64,000 nucleotides of DNA, taken from Imbricaverruca yamaguchii. Lineage: Eukaryota; Arthropoda; Thecostraca; Neoverrucidae. This document shows positions 50,701 to 59,959 of the stretch, in pieces. A program made the translations under genes and the position numbers. The stretch spans positions 62,001 to 126,000 of the forward strand of contig JAOTOL010000909.1 in assembly GCA_034440575.1 (NCBI GenBank), given 5' to 3'. The number at the start of each line of letters is the position of its first letter. Positions within the stretch are counted from its first letter, which is position 1. Below the pieces are notes generated by a model. That model did not search any database. It saw only the letters and a list, made by a program, of their open reading frames with translations, and was not told the origin of the DNA.

Positions 50701-53700
50701 ATATAAGATGGCATAGTCTAACGAATATATAATACTTGAACCTGAGAAACAGGGCAGCAGGTGCTCTGTGTCGATAGCCATCACTACGCGTTGCACCATG
50801 TCTGTGGTGGATGGACCGAATTGAGGCATGACCATCTTCAAAGACCTCGTCCCACAATGAACATGCGTTCCCAAAGCTGGGTGCGCTACGCATGTACCGC
50901 CTCTCCTGCCCTCCCCCAGTCGAACTTTGCAACTTAAGTTCTCACACCCGCCGCTGGAGGCGCTGTTCAGCAATGGTCGGGCCGCGTTCAGCAGGCGCTC
51001 TCCGTGTCGACAGCCGCTGGAAGGTGATGACGTCACCATCAGCCGGCCGCTGCTGCTGTCGGGCAGCACCGCCGCGCTGGGCACGGTCACCATCGTCGCC
51101 GGCGGTCGGCTGGTGTTCGAGCCTGCCGACGACGACTCGGTCGCCCAGCTGACCGCCGACCTGGTGAAGCTGGACGGCGGCGAGCTGTGGATCGGCGCCG
51201 AGGACTGCCCGTTCCTCAGCCGCGCCGACATCACGCTCACCGGCCGCCGCGACGAGGCCGCCGACGCGCCCGCCGTGCAGAAGGCCGTGCACGTGATCAG
51301 CGGCGTGCTCGAGATCCACGGCGCGCCGAAGCGAGCCTGGACCAACCTGGACGCTACCGTGCCAAAGACGCCGCGCGACGAGCTGGTGGGCGGCGCCATC
51401 TACAGCGTGCAGGACGAGGCGGGCTTCGGCCGGGCGGGCTTCGCGATGGTGGAGTTCGACGCCGCCGGCGGGCTGGTGCGCAACTGGGGCGTTGTGATGG
51501 GCACGTCCAAGTTCGACACGGTCGCCGCCCACGCGGGCAATGTGGCCGTGGTGGCGATCGTCGCCAAGGCTCGGTTCCGAGCCGACGCCGGGCCGGCGGC
51601 GATGGCGGCCGCCTTCGAGGCGCTCTGCTACGGCGGAGGGCGCGAGTCGGCCATCCGCGACATGGTGAGAAACCAGCGGGTGGGCTGGGTGGCCGTCTGC
51701 GCCATCGGCTCGCCAGAGCTCAGCGTGGAGCAGCTGGGCACCGAGAAGAACGGCAGGTCGGCCACGGAGCGGCTGGTGGCCACCATCGGCGACGTCGACT
51801 TCCTGGCGCAGTCGGTCGTGTCGCTGACGGACGGGCGCTACAAATTCGCCGACATGATCTCCTACGCCACGGGCACCGTCCCGGTTGTGGAGACGACGGT
51901 GACGCTGTACGACGATGTCAGCGACTGGGAGGAGGGCGACAGGATCGTGCTGGCGTCCACCGACTTCGATGGCCAGCAGGCCGAGGAGTTCACCCTGCTC
52001 GCCTGCGCCGAGTGCGACAGCACGACCGTCAAGCTCGCCGGGCCCGTCCTGTTCACACACTGGGGCGAGGCCACCGACGGCGTCGACATGCGCGGAGAGG
52101 TGGGCGTGCTCACGAGAAACGTGCGCATCTACGGCGTCATGGAGGACGCCTGCTACGGCGACAACAAGTGCGACACGTTCGGCTACGACACGTTCGGTGG
52201 CCACATCAAGATGATGGAGGGCTTCGAGGCGGCCCGCATCGAGAACGCCGAGTTGTACCACATGGGCCAGCAGCCGCTGCTGGGCTCGTACCCAATCCAC
52301 TTCCACATGTGTCTGGACACGTCGGCCAAGGACGCCTACGTCCGCAGTAATTCCATCCACCACACTTTCTCGCGCTGCGTCACCATCCACGGCACGCATA
52401 ACCTCACCGTGCAGGATAATGTAGCGTACGACCACCTGGGCCACTGCTTCTTCATGGAGGACGGCGGCGAGCAAGACAACATCATCACCGGCAACCTTGG
52501 TCTGGTAACACGTCCGGGCACTCTCATCCCCACCGACGTGGCCGATGGGGTCAGCACCTTCTGGATCACCAACCCCGACAACGAGATCACCGACAATGTC
52601 GCCGCCGGCTCTGCCGGCATCGGATTGTGGATCCTGATGCCGGACCTGCCGATCGGACCTTCAGCCAACGTCAACATGGGGCTGGTCGATCGGCAGGCGT
52701 CTCGCACCCTCATCAAGGCGTTCCGCGGCAACGTGGCACACTCGAACCGCAACTTCGGCTTCCTGTTGAAAGGCGAGCTGAAGCCGGACGGCAGCGTGGG
52801 CACCCTCAAGTACGAGCCGCGCGCGGACCCGACCGACGCGGCCAGCGAAATCGTCGAGCTGGCGCTGGACGACTTCGTCGGCTACAAGAACTCGCAGAGC
52901 GTGTGGATCACGGCGCTCTACTCGCGCATCACCGACTACCGCGTGGCGGACAGCACCATCGGCGTGCTGCTCGACTCGCCGAGTCCCGGCCGGCTCGGCT
53001 TCCAGCGGCAGGTGCTCGCCGACTCGCGCATCGTCGGACAGACCGCCAACCGAGGCGAGGGCGCCGCCAGAGGGTGGCTCGACGACGACCGCGAGTCGGG
53101 GCGCGGCGTCGACGGCGCCGACGGCGCCGACACGCCGCGCCTCGCCAGAAACTCGGCCGTGCTGGGCGTCGCGTTCTACCGCGGCCCGATGCACGTGCAC
53201 GACACCTCGTTCGGCGGCTTCCAGTCGAACGATGTGCGGCCGGCCGGCGCCATCGGCAAGAAGTACCACAACCAGTACTTCTCGTCGCCCGTCAACAGCG
53301 TTCAGCGCGTGACGTTCGACTTCCCCGACCAGGCCGGCGGCACGCGCTTCTTCGACGGCGACAGCAGCGTGGCCTGCTACAGCGACAAGGACGGCAACAA
53401 GCACAGCGTGCTGCTCGACGTGGACGGCTCGCTCACCACCTACCCGGGCGCCAGCGTCGTACGCCCGCTGCCCGTGCTCGTCAACGCGCGCTGCGTGCTG
53501 ATGCCGTCCTGGGGGCCGGGCGCCGCCATCTGCCCGGACCGCTTCACCAAGCTGCGCCTGGCACGCGCCGGCCGCCCCAAGACGTTCATCACGCGCAACG
53601 ACCTGGCGGCTGCCGAGTACGATTCGCTGGTCGGCCGGATGACTATCAGCTACGCCCTGAACACGGCCGAGTCGTACATCGTGCACTTCAACGAGAGCGT

Positions 53701-55579
53701 GCCGACCCAGTTCCGGCTGCAGCCGTACGGCTTCCAGGTGGGCCTGTCGCAGGTATTCGGCGTGTGCGTCGGCGCCGACCAGCAGTTCAGCGTCGACACG
53801 CACACGCCCGTCGACTCGCTGGAGCTGCTGAAGGCCGACCAGACCAACTCCAAGTACTTCTACGACCCGGCCGTCGGCGTCATCATGTTCAGGTGGGAGG
53901 AGCCGCAGCGCGGCTGCTGCGTGGCTGCAGGCCAGTAAAAGACATCGGCATTGTAAAAGACTGTGGGCATTCTGAGGTCTGCAAAGACACTTGCAAGAAG
54001 AAAGTCATTCCAAGCCCTCCATATAGACCAAAATTGGAATGAGACTAGTTGTGGAACATAGATGGTACATGACGATGTTGCATCCATCATTTATCAGGCT
54101 TTCATCTGCATCAGATGAAAGAAGGACAATGGATCAAATGTGTTTTCTTACGTTTTCTGATGACAACTGCAATCTAGCTTCTGTATCGATGAGTGTCACG
54201 GTACAAAACAACGACCAACCAAGGTATTGTGGCAGATCCACAGTTTGTGTTACCAGAAGAAGCGAATCCGAAAAAAAACGTGACTATGAAGATACTTAAG
54301 GTTACAGCTGTCATTTTGTTTCCTTTTAAACACTTTTATGATTCGTGCATTTCCTCACCCTTCAATGGGCTAAATGGAACTCTCCCTGAATGGTGGCGAA
54401 ATGACGTCTAGGTTTAGAGTAGACTCATGTTGAGTTTCACCGATGCTTTGGAGTTCCATCGCTAATGCACGCACCTTAACGAATGTCTTAAAATGTAGCT
54501 GGAGGAGGTATGCAAGCTGTCGCAGTTGCGACGCTTGCAACACCACATGGCCATGGCCATCGCACGATGGCCAACACCCATGGCCATCGTGCGATGCCGT
54601 GCTCCCCATTCGTATAAATTGCGTGTCTGCATAAATCACCTCTGTATGGATAATTCTTCCAACATGTTAAATGACTCATTTTACACCGCGAATGTGCGAG
54701 AATGCCGCATTCATCATTGTTTAGGCTTCCAGCCCCACTCGCGAAAGAATGATAATTGATATGGATGGCCATGTCCACTCAACAGATGCAGAGACACTCT
54801 CCGCCGAAATGTCCGATGCAAGGTAGTTTGGCATTCATGGAGTAACCGCTTTCCACGTAAACCGAGGCTTGACGTTCAGTAATATTTCCTGCACGACACT
54901 GATGTAGATGATATCGACCAACCAGAAGCCGAACAGAACGCGCTGTAACCAGCTCGGTCAGGTTCAGCAGTCAATTCCCACGTACTGACCGCCCCTCCCC
55001 CGACAGGTTCAGCAGTCAATTTCACGCCACGTACTGACCGCCCCTCCCCGACAGGTTCAGCAGTCGGTTCCCAATTCGCTCGCACGACCGCACCTACTGG
55101 CGTCCCTCCCCGACAGGTTCAGCAGTCAATTCCACGCACGGCTACTGACCGTCCCCTCCCGACAGGTTCAGCAGTCAATTCCCACGCACGGACCACACAT
55201 ACTGCCCCCCCCCGACAAGTTCAGCTGTCAATTCCAACGCACTGAACGCCCATCCTCCCCACAGATTCAGCAGTCAATTCTCTTGCACGGACCACACGCA
55301 CTGACCGCTCTCCCCCCCCCAACAGGTCAGCAGTCAATTCCCACGTACTGACCACCCCTCCCCGACAGGTTCAGCAGTCAATTCCCACGCACGGACTATA
55401 CGCTCACCGAGTGCCCGGGCGATCTGGACGACGACGGTAACGGCTCGTGTGACATCGGCCCGCTCATCCGCCTGAGCCAGTCCAACGACGACGGCGACTG
55501 TCGCGACCGCGCCTACCCTGCCTACGCCACCACGCCCGTCGGCAGCGACGGCGCCCTGACCGTGCCCACATTCGTCTAG
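39846..55579 (+). CDS. Secreted G8-domain/beta-helix protein, CEMIP/TMEM2 (cell-surface hyaluronidase-like) family, 3-exon model
   Basis: Exons 39846-39968, 51014-53934 and 55378-55579 join at phases 0 and 2 to give 3246 nt, or 1081 residues plus TAG. Domains: signal peptide (about 1-20); G8 domain beginning PWQDDASWDSG and split by intron 1 just before PLEGDDVTI; a segment with GFAMVEFD and KFDTVAAHAG resembling the GG/ILEI domain; a right-handed beta-helix with the family hallmark YPIHFHM (about residue 467) and HNLTVQDNVAYDHLGHCFFM; and a cysteine-containing C-terminal part. No transmembrane segment is seen after the signal peptide, so it is probably secreted like CEMIP rather than anchored like TMEM2. 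Vertebrate CEMIP is about 1360 residues, so this is shorter. Hyaluronan degradation is inferred from the family, not shown. Confidence 0.87.
40120..40370. repeat. 58-bp minisatellite, about 4.5 units
   Basis: The unit includes gtggtcatcctccatgctgt, cctggacggtatctgttacc and ccgatacccgccgg. It starts about 150 bp after CEMIP-like exon 1. The unit does not include the donor. Confidence 0.92.
40870..41560. repeat. Degenerate repeat with gcaaatgtacgta theme
   Basis: First a unit of about 32 bp (ctgccatacacgg ...) at 40880-41010, then about 20 diverged units of (g)caaatgtacgtaag-like sequence of 18-30 bp. The same theme recurs at 57240-57570. Confidence 0.75.
41583..41754. repeat. (AT)n microsatellite
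   Basis: About 170 bp of alternating AT, preceded by (CA)n and interrupted by attatattatataatataat. It is in CEMIP-like intron 1. Confidence 0.97.
41760..42195. other. Intron 1 sequence between arrays, no gene seen
   Basis: Mixed-composition sequence between the AT tract and the 42-bp array. No exon or element was recognised. Confidence 0.4.
42200..43295. repeat. 42-bp minisatellite, about 26 units
   Basis: The unit includes ttccccgacaagttcgctcc and tctccgtcttctgatacaagca. Higher-order variants alternate (aagc/aacc/agcc; aagttcg/aaattcg). The period is 14 codons, so three minus-strand frames of 365-467 codons stay open. No independent evidence of a protein. Confidence 0.96.
43630..43868. 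repeat. Tandem repeat of 12-bp cacCGGCTAcc-type motif
   Basis: Nested units: ccggctaccaa/ccggctaccca, with a higher-order period of about 60 bp containing ccaccgtctatccac. It is in CEMIP-like intron 1. Confidence 0.88.
44433..47433 (-). pseudogene. LINE ORF2 remnant (endonuclease and reverse transcriptase)
   Basis: Pieces: 47433-47041 (endonuclease start, MFNARSIRSKF), 47053-46772, 46765-46496, 46446-45529 (RT fingers, NKAAGPDDI, HGFRKGRSC) and 45425-44433 (SGVPQGSVLGPLLF, then thumb). LDFSKAFD is followed by an in-frame TAG near 45510, then a frameshift. Key sites are mutated: the RT FADD box reads FADE, the endonuclease GDFN reads GGFN and SDHN reads SGQN. The element cannot be autonomous. 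Confidence 0.9.
47442..47745 (-). pseudogene. LINE ORF1 3' remnant
   Basis: Encodes RDGLHFSEKGVNVLGKVY, the C-terminal DxxH block of SGNH-type esterase domains found in CR1/L2 ORF1 proteins. The 5' part is not recognisable. It ends just before the endonuclease frame. Confidence 0.65.
47811..47978. repeat. 28-bp tandem repeat, about 6 units
   Basis: The unit is ccaggtgcggtctcaccaga followed by cttcagtg. Units are essentially identical, so expansion is recent. It sits at the right edge of the LINE. Confidence 0.93.
48272..48324. repeat. Perfect 26-bp-arm palindrome
   Basis: gcatcgtcgtgaacgcgacc followed by cgatcc (48272-48297), one g, then the exact reverse complement (48299-48324). The arms are GC-rich and the flanks are not inverted copies. 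It would form a stable hairpin or cruciform. Confidence 0.9.
48330..50930. other. CEMIP-like intron 1, right part
   Basis: Mostly unique sequence. It contains an inverted pair aggtggcgc / gcgccacct at 48669-48699 and several aggtca hexamers near 50567-50612. No exon recognised before 51014. Confidence 0.4.
50567..50612 (+). promoter_or_regulatory. Two DR4 nuclear-receptor-like sites
   Basis: AGGTCA at 50567-50572 and 50577-50582, and again at 50597-50602 and 50607-50612. Each pair is a direct repeat with a 4-nt spacer, about 400 bp before exon 2. The wider tcaggtca repetition could equally be a short tandem repeat without function. Confidence 0.3.
51014..53934 (+). CDS. CEMIP-like exon 2 (residues 42-1015), 2.9 kb
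   Basis: The acceptor is GTGTCGACAG|CCG at phase 0. This single GC-rich exon carries nearly the whole protein: the rest of G8 (LWIGAEDCPF, ADITLTGRRDE), the GG-like region, the beta-helix and the C-terminal half. The donor is GGCCA|GTAAAA at phase 2. Read-through gives TAA 2 nt later, so a protein ending at 53938 is the alternative C-terminus. Long antisense frames over this exon are codon-bias shadows. Confidence 0.9.
53945..54945. other. CEMIP-like intron 2, left part
   Basis: Lower-GC unique sequence with a ggccatgg(c/t)catcg(t/c)gcgatg inverted theme at 54545-54600. No coding exon was seen. Confidence 0.45.
54955..55390. repeat. About 50-bp degenerate array made of the exon 3 acceptor region, 9 units
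   Basis: Each unit has a C-rich tract, gacaggttcagcag and tcaattcccacgcacgga, that is, the polypyrimidine tract, AG acceptor and first coding bases of CEMIP-like exon 3. Copies lie near 54965, 55010, 55060, 55118, 55168, 55217, 55264, 55325 and the real one at 55377. One copy reads cagctg and has lost the acceptor. Confidence 0.9.
55378..55579 (+). CDS. CEMIP-like exon 3 (C-terminal 67 residues and stop)
   Basis: The acceptor is GGTTCAGCAG|T, whose first base completes the codon left by exon 2. The frame is open, GC3-rich like exon 2, and encodes YTLTECPGDLDDDGNGS and DDGDCRDRAYPAY, ending VPTFV-TAG. Codon use and exact phase support it, but no family motif is recognised, so it is less certain than exon 2. 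Tandem repeats touch both its acceptor and its stop codon. Confidence 0.7.
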
Positions 55580-55845
55580 ACGGTGTCTAGACGGTGTCTA
55601 GACACCGTCTAGACGGTGTCTGGACGGTGTCTGGACGATGTCTGAACGGTGTCTAGACGGTTCCCCGTCGGTGTCTAGACGGTGTCTAGACGGTGTCTGG
55701 ACGATGTCTGGACGGTGTCTGGACGGTGTCTGGACGGTGTCTGGACAGTGTCTAGACGGTGTCTAGACGGTTCCCCGCCGGTGTCTAGACGGTTCCCCGC
55801 CGGTGTCTAGACGGTTCCCCGCCGGTGTCTAGACGGTACCCCGCC
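55574..55845. repeat. 11-12 bp array starting at the CEMIP-like stop codon
   Basis: The unit is gtctagacggt with variants gtctggacgat and ggttccccgccggt. The first unit contains the TAG stop (55577-55579). One stretch is inverted (ctagacaccgtctag near 55600). It would be 3' UTR. Confidence 0.9.
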
Positions 55846-55859
55846 GGGCGCCCACGCGG

Positions 55860-57230
55860 ACCAAAGTCCCAACCGAGTGTTTCACCACCAGCGAAAGTTG
55901 GAGCCTCGCGACGATGGAGAATCATGGGTTTCTAGCCACGTATTCGGTTGGTTTGCTACGCGACGTCGCCATGGTCTGACGCCGAATGGTTGCTGGGAGC
56001 AAAAGCGCGCGTGTCCGGGTGACCTTGAACATACAACACGGTTTGTGAACAAAACCATGAGTTGTGCTGTGTCCGTGCGAGATAGACGGGCTGACCGCGA
56101 ACATTGACTATCGCCTTACTTTGCCACCTTCGGCAACAGAGGACACGACCCACTGGCGATTCTGAACGTAGCAAGTTCGAGGAACAAGACAAAGACTAGT
56201 GCATTGGATACTTCGAGGTAGTGTAATTGGCGTCAAGGGTGGCGCCGTGGAATTGTGTTTATTGATCCCATGGGTGAGGTGAAACGTGCAGTGGCTGGAA
56301 AATAATAAAAATAAATACTTTCGCGATGTGCTGCAAATTTTGACGAATCTCCTGCCATCGACCCACCCAAATGGATTGTCTGTTGAACCTTACAATTGGA
56401 AGGCATAGTGGTCGAAGTGCCCTAAAGTCCAAATAAACAACGAGCTAAAATTGAAAGGATTGGTCGCAAGTTACTTTTTTACGCAGGGAAGATGGCAGCT
56501 CAGCTTAAATGCATGACCCATTTTCGAATGATCGTAAACCTTGCTGAACATGCATAATTTTCAGCTTTGTACAGTAAAACCAAGTATTGAATACGAATTC
56601 AGTGCACACAAATACATTAGAGTAGTTTCAAATCCGCGAGGGTCATCCCAGGTCATTTTGGGTTACTGACCTAGGTTGAACAAGAACTAGGTGTTGTTTT
56701 TTACGGGGTACTATTTTACATTTCACTTCACTTTAGTGGGGAAAATAGAGTTCAGAACATCGTACAAAGCTTAAATTGTGTCACCTTGGGGCACTGACTT
56801 TTGATATGCTTATTGCATATACATGCAGTGAGGATATAAAAGGCGCTAATCGCATGTGTGCATATGCACCCATGCGAAATATTGCATAAAAAGGTGGAAC
56901 AGCCGTTAAAATACTGAATTTCAATCAGAAATCAGCGTTTCTTCGTCATTTTTGTTCAGATTGGACCTCAAAAATGACATTAATGCAACATAACCCGACG
57001 GGATAGACACTTGAAGTATTAAAATAATTAACAAACAGTTTCACCCATATGCTCTGCTAAATTTCACAACCAACAATCATCACATTTTAGCAGTAGACTC
57101 GGAAAACACGGGGAACGGGTCTCATCAGTTTTCATCCCTTCTGTGCTGGCTATGAGTAAGTCATCTCCTCCAGGCTAGTGTCTCCCAGCCGCCAGGTAGG
57201 AGGTAGCATTTCACCCCCAAGGGCGATGTG
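55860..57230. other. Downstream flank of the CEMIP-like gene
   Basis: Unique, moderately AT-rich sequence. No gene recognised. Confidence 0.4.
56304..56315 (+). promoter_or_regulatory. Candidate polyadenylation signal
   Basis: Two overlapping AATAAA hexamers (aataaaaataaa) about 730 nt after the CEMIP-like stop codon are the first clear ones seen. Assignment to this gene is by position only. Confidence 0.35.
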
Positions 57231-57239
57231 CTCCACGAC

Positions 57240-57570
57240 CACCAAGGGGTAACCGGACAAATGTACTTCAACCAAGTGTACGCACAGCTAGTGTACGTAA
57301 GCGCAAATGTACGTATGCGTATAAGTACGTATGCACAAATGTACGCCAGCGCAAATGTACGTATACGCAAATATACGTATGGCAATTGTACATTAGTGCA
57401 GATGCACGCATTCCAAGTTTACTTAAGCGCAAATTTACGTATAGAAAATGTACGTAAGAGCAAATGTTCATATGGCAGATGCACCTAACCAAATGTGCTT
57501 AAACACAAAGACACGTATGCCTAAATGCACGTACGCTAGTTCACATGCACATTTGATCTTGCATCCATTT
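57240..57570. repeat. Degenerate gcgcaaatgtacgta repeat, second locus
   Basis: About 14 diverged units of 18-24 bp, the same theme as at 41060-41560, about 16 kb away. Confidence 0.8.
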
Positions 57571-57587
57571 ACGCTTACGCACTGTTG

Positions 57588-57692
57588 GTTATTGGTTTTT
57601 ACAACACGTTGACCGTTGAGTCATGTAGCGTGGCCAATCTCTCATGCCGACTGGTTGCAGGTGAAGAGCAACGACAGGTGAGACTCGAACCC
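57588..57692 (-). mobile_element. tRNA-derived SINE, family B, copy 2 (fragment)
   Basis: The reverse strand gives GGGTTCGAGTCTCACCTGTC, then ggcatgagagattggccacg, ctacatgactcaacggtc and accaataaccaac. It aligns with 23290-23400 and lacks most of the tRNA-like head. A 30-bp G run with flanking T/A tract follows at 57722-57770. Confidence 0.72.
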
Positions 57693-57779
57693 CAATTTTT
57701 CCTTTTGGGGAGGTTTAAAAAATTTTTTTTTAAGGGGGGGGGGGGGGGGGGGGGGGGGGGAGGGGGCGGATAGTAACCC

Positions 57780-58030
57780 CCTCTAAAATCCAACCTAAGC
57801 GTCGCACCAAAACGGAAGCGGTGTCATCGGAAAGCGCTCGACGAGTGGGGTCGGGATCCACCCTAAAAAACAATCTTACCCCAAAAGTGAGGGCACCAGG
57901 GGAGCTAGATTTTCACAATTTGTCACGACTTACATTATACTTTTGGCACTGGGGTGTTCATTTTGGGGGATATATGAAAAACAATATTTGGAATGAGTAA
58001 GAGACAGCGAAATCGACCAGGACCATACAT
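57780..58030. mobile_element. Dispersed repeat D, copy 1
   Basis: Shares with 58700-58955 the blocks ggtgtcatcggaaagcgctc, gatttttcac-like, cgacttacattat and gcgaaatcgacca. The two copies are directly oriented and diverged. The element type is unknown. Confidence 0.7.
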
Positions 58031-58149
58031 TTTTTGGCCCTCAAATTTTTTTTGAAATGTCAAAATTTTCAGTTTTCAAGTTTTCTTTCATTTTCCTTTC
58101 CCAATGGGTACAGCAGACCGAGAAACGTTCTTGGAAGTCAACATTCCCT

Positions 58150-58345
58150 AATAAAAATGGCTACTTTAGCCAGAATCCTGTATTTGACCTGCAATTTGGC
58201 AAATACGCAACATTTAAAGGTAGTCAAAAAGGAGATAAAGGAAAAACTCTCCAATAAAAGATGTTCACTTTAGCCAGAATATTACATTTGAACTGCAATT
58301 GGCAAATATGCAACATTTATATATAGTCAAAAACGAAAAAAATTC
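58150..58345. repeat. Tandem duplication of about 105 bp
   Basis: ctttagccagaat ... tgcaattt(g)gcaaata(c/t)gcaacattta occurs at 58163-58225 and again at 58269-58325. Confidence 0.75.
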
Positions 58346-58469
58346 CACTCGTACATTTTGTTGCATCCCTAAAGATAAGCAAACGCTGAAAGTTTCATTA
58401 AAATATTTGTATCCGTTAAAGCGTGACGACTGGTTGAACTGTTTTGGAGGTGACCTCACTTGACCTTGA

Positions 58470-58955
58470 CTAACTCGTTGATCCTAGATGACCTGACTCC
58501 AAAATTTTGAAATAACATGCCAAATTTATGTGGGAAAAGGTATGCCAAATTTGGGTGCGCTGCCTTGCGCCGTTCGTCCAGTATCCGCGAAAAACGTGAG
58601 TGGGGGCGGTTGAAGACCCCGAGATGGGACGGGTTAACCCGCGCCGTCTTTCCTGTGACATCCTCCCATCCCGTCTCGGGGGTGGGGGCGGTTGAAGACC
58701 CACGTCTAAATCCAAACTAAGCATCGCACAAAAACGAAAGAGGTGTCATCGGAAAGCGCTCGATGAGTAGGGTCCGGGTCCACCCTCCAAAACACTTTTC
58801 CCCACAAAAGTGACGTCACCAGGGGGGATAGATTTTCACGACTTTTCACGACTTACATTATGTTTTTGAATCTGGGGTTCATCTTGTGGTATGTGAAAAA
58901 AACAAAATGTATTTGGAATGAGAAAAGGACAACGAAATCGACCACGGCTGTAATT
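58470..58955. mobile_element. Dispersed repeat D, copy 2, with an internal palindromic segment
   Basis: 58470-58700 shares sequence with 12150-12290 (gggttaacccgcgccgt, cccgtctcggg, ccaaaattttgaaa). It holds a near-palindrome cccgagatgggacggg / cccatcccgtctcggg and two direct copies of gtgggggcggttgaagaccc. 58700-58955 repeats 57780-58030. Confidence 0.65.
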
Positions 58956-59194
58956 TATTTGCCCCCCATATCATACAAGCATCTTATAAAATTGTTTGGT
59001 GTAATTTGCGCGCATGACGTCAGCACATTGTTTGGTTTATTAGACGTGTGGACTAGAAGCAAATATGCAGCCATGACCCTCGTGTCGGTTCGGTGTAGTA
59101 GATGTGGTACGATCAGAACACCGTTTAGTGTATTAGACTGCTAAGCATGACACCAGTCATATTGCCCGTTGAGTAGATATGAAAGCAATATAGA

Positions 59195-59935
59195 AATGGT
59201 CGTCCTTTTGTAGGCACGTGATGTAGTCTAGTAGAACCGCGCGTCGTGACAACTCCGAACGTTCAATGAAACTGCACTGGATGCATTTTGCAGTTGAAAG
59301 CAATTAAACGGAAATAAACGGCAATTCGTACACTTCAAACTGATTTTGAAATAATGATTCGATGACACCACCGACGGTAAATGTCATAAGTTCTAAATTT
59401 AGGAGCCGAAAGACAGATATTCAATTCACAGACGCGTCCGACCGCAACAGACCCGCACGGCTTGACAGTCCGGAGCGCTCTTCCAGCGGGGGTCTTGAAC
59501 ACCACCCTAACTCTCGGTACACAGCTCAAGACGATTCGTCAATTTCTGATTGGTTACTTAGTAGTGACGTATTTTGAGCCCCGATTCCAATTGGTTGTCA
59601 AATGACGTTTCCCTTCCGCTGTAACACGGCGGAGCCACCTGGTGACGAACAGTCAGGTGACATTTCCCCGCCCCGCAGACGACCCGGTAGCGCACCGGGT
59701 CATTGTTCAAGGTTTGAACTTTAGACTCACGTCCGGCCGTTGCCGTGGCGCGGGCCGTCGGCGAGCCACCGTCCGGCTCAAGTTCAAGAGTTACATTAAC
59801 TGGACTGCATGTCGGCTGGCTCACGGGGTCACAGCATTTACAGTTACTGACCAGCATTATGGTACTACGCCAGAATACATACTTTACGGGTAAAACAGTA
59901 CATTCTTAGAAACTTTGTTACAGCATGGCCTCCGT
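59195..59935. mobile_element. Dispersed repeat E, copy 1
   Basis: Starts tcgtccttttgtaggcacgt, gaaccgcgcgtcg, then taagttctaaatttaggagc, acgcgtccgaccgc, and ends ttagaaactttgttaca. The same order of blocks is found at 61470-62010. No coding frame is preserved. It may be a non-autonomous element or an old duplication. Confidence 0.65.
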
Positions 59936-59959
59936 TTCTCTTCCGCGTAGTGGATGTGG

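Noticed and set aside
50942..53803. Antisense frames of 380-510 codons over the CEMIP-like exon
   Set aside because: GC-rich codon use of the sense gene removes stops on the other strand; the translations show no domain.
51014..53934. Bacterial contamination or horizontal transfer as the source of the GC-rich 2.9-kb ORF
   Set aside because: It joins in exact phase to a signal-peptide exon that supplies the missing G8 start, and other exons in the window are equally GC-rich.
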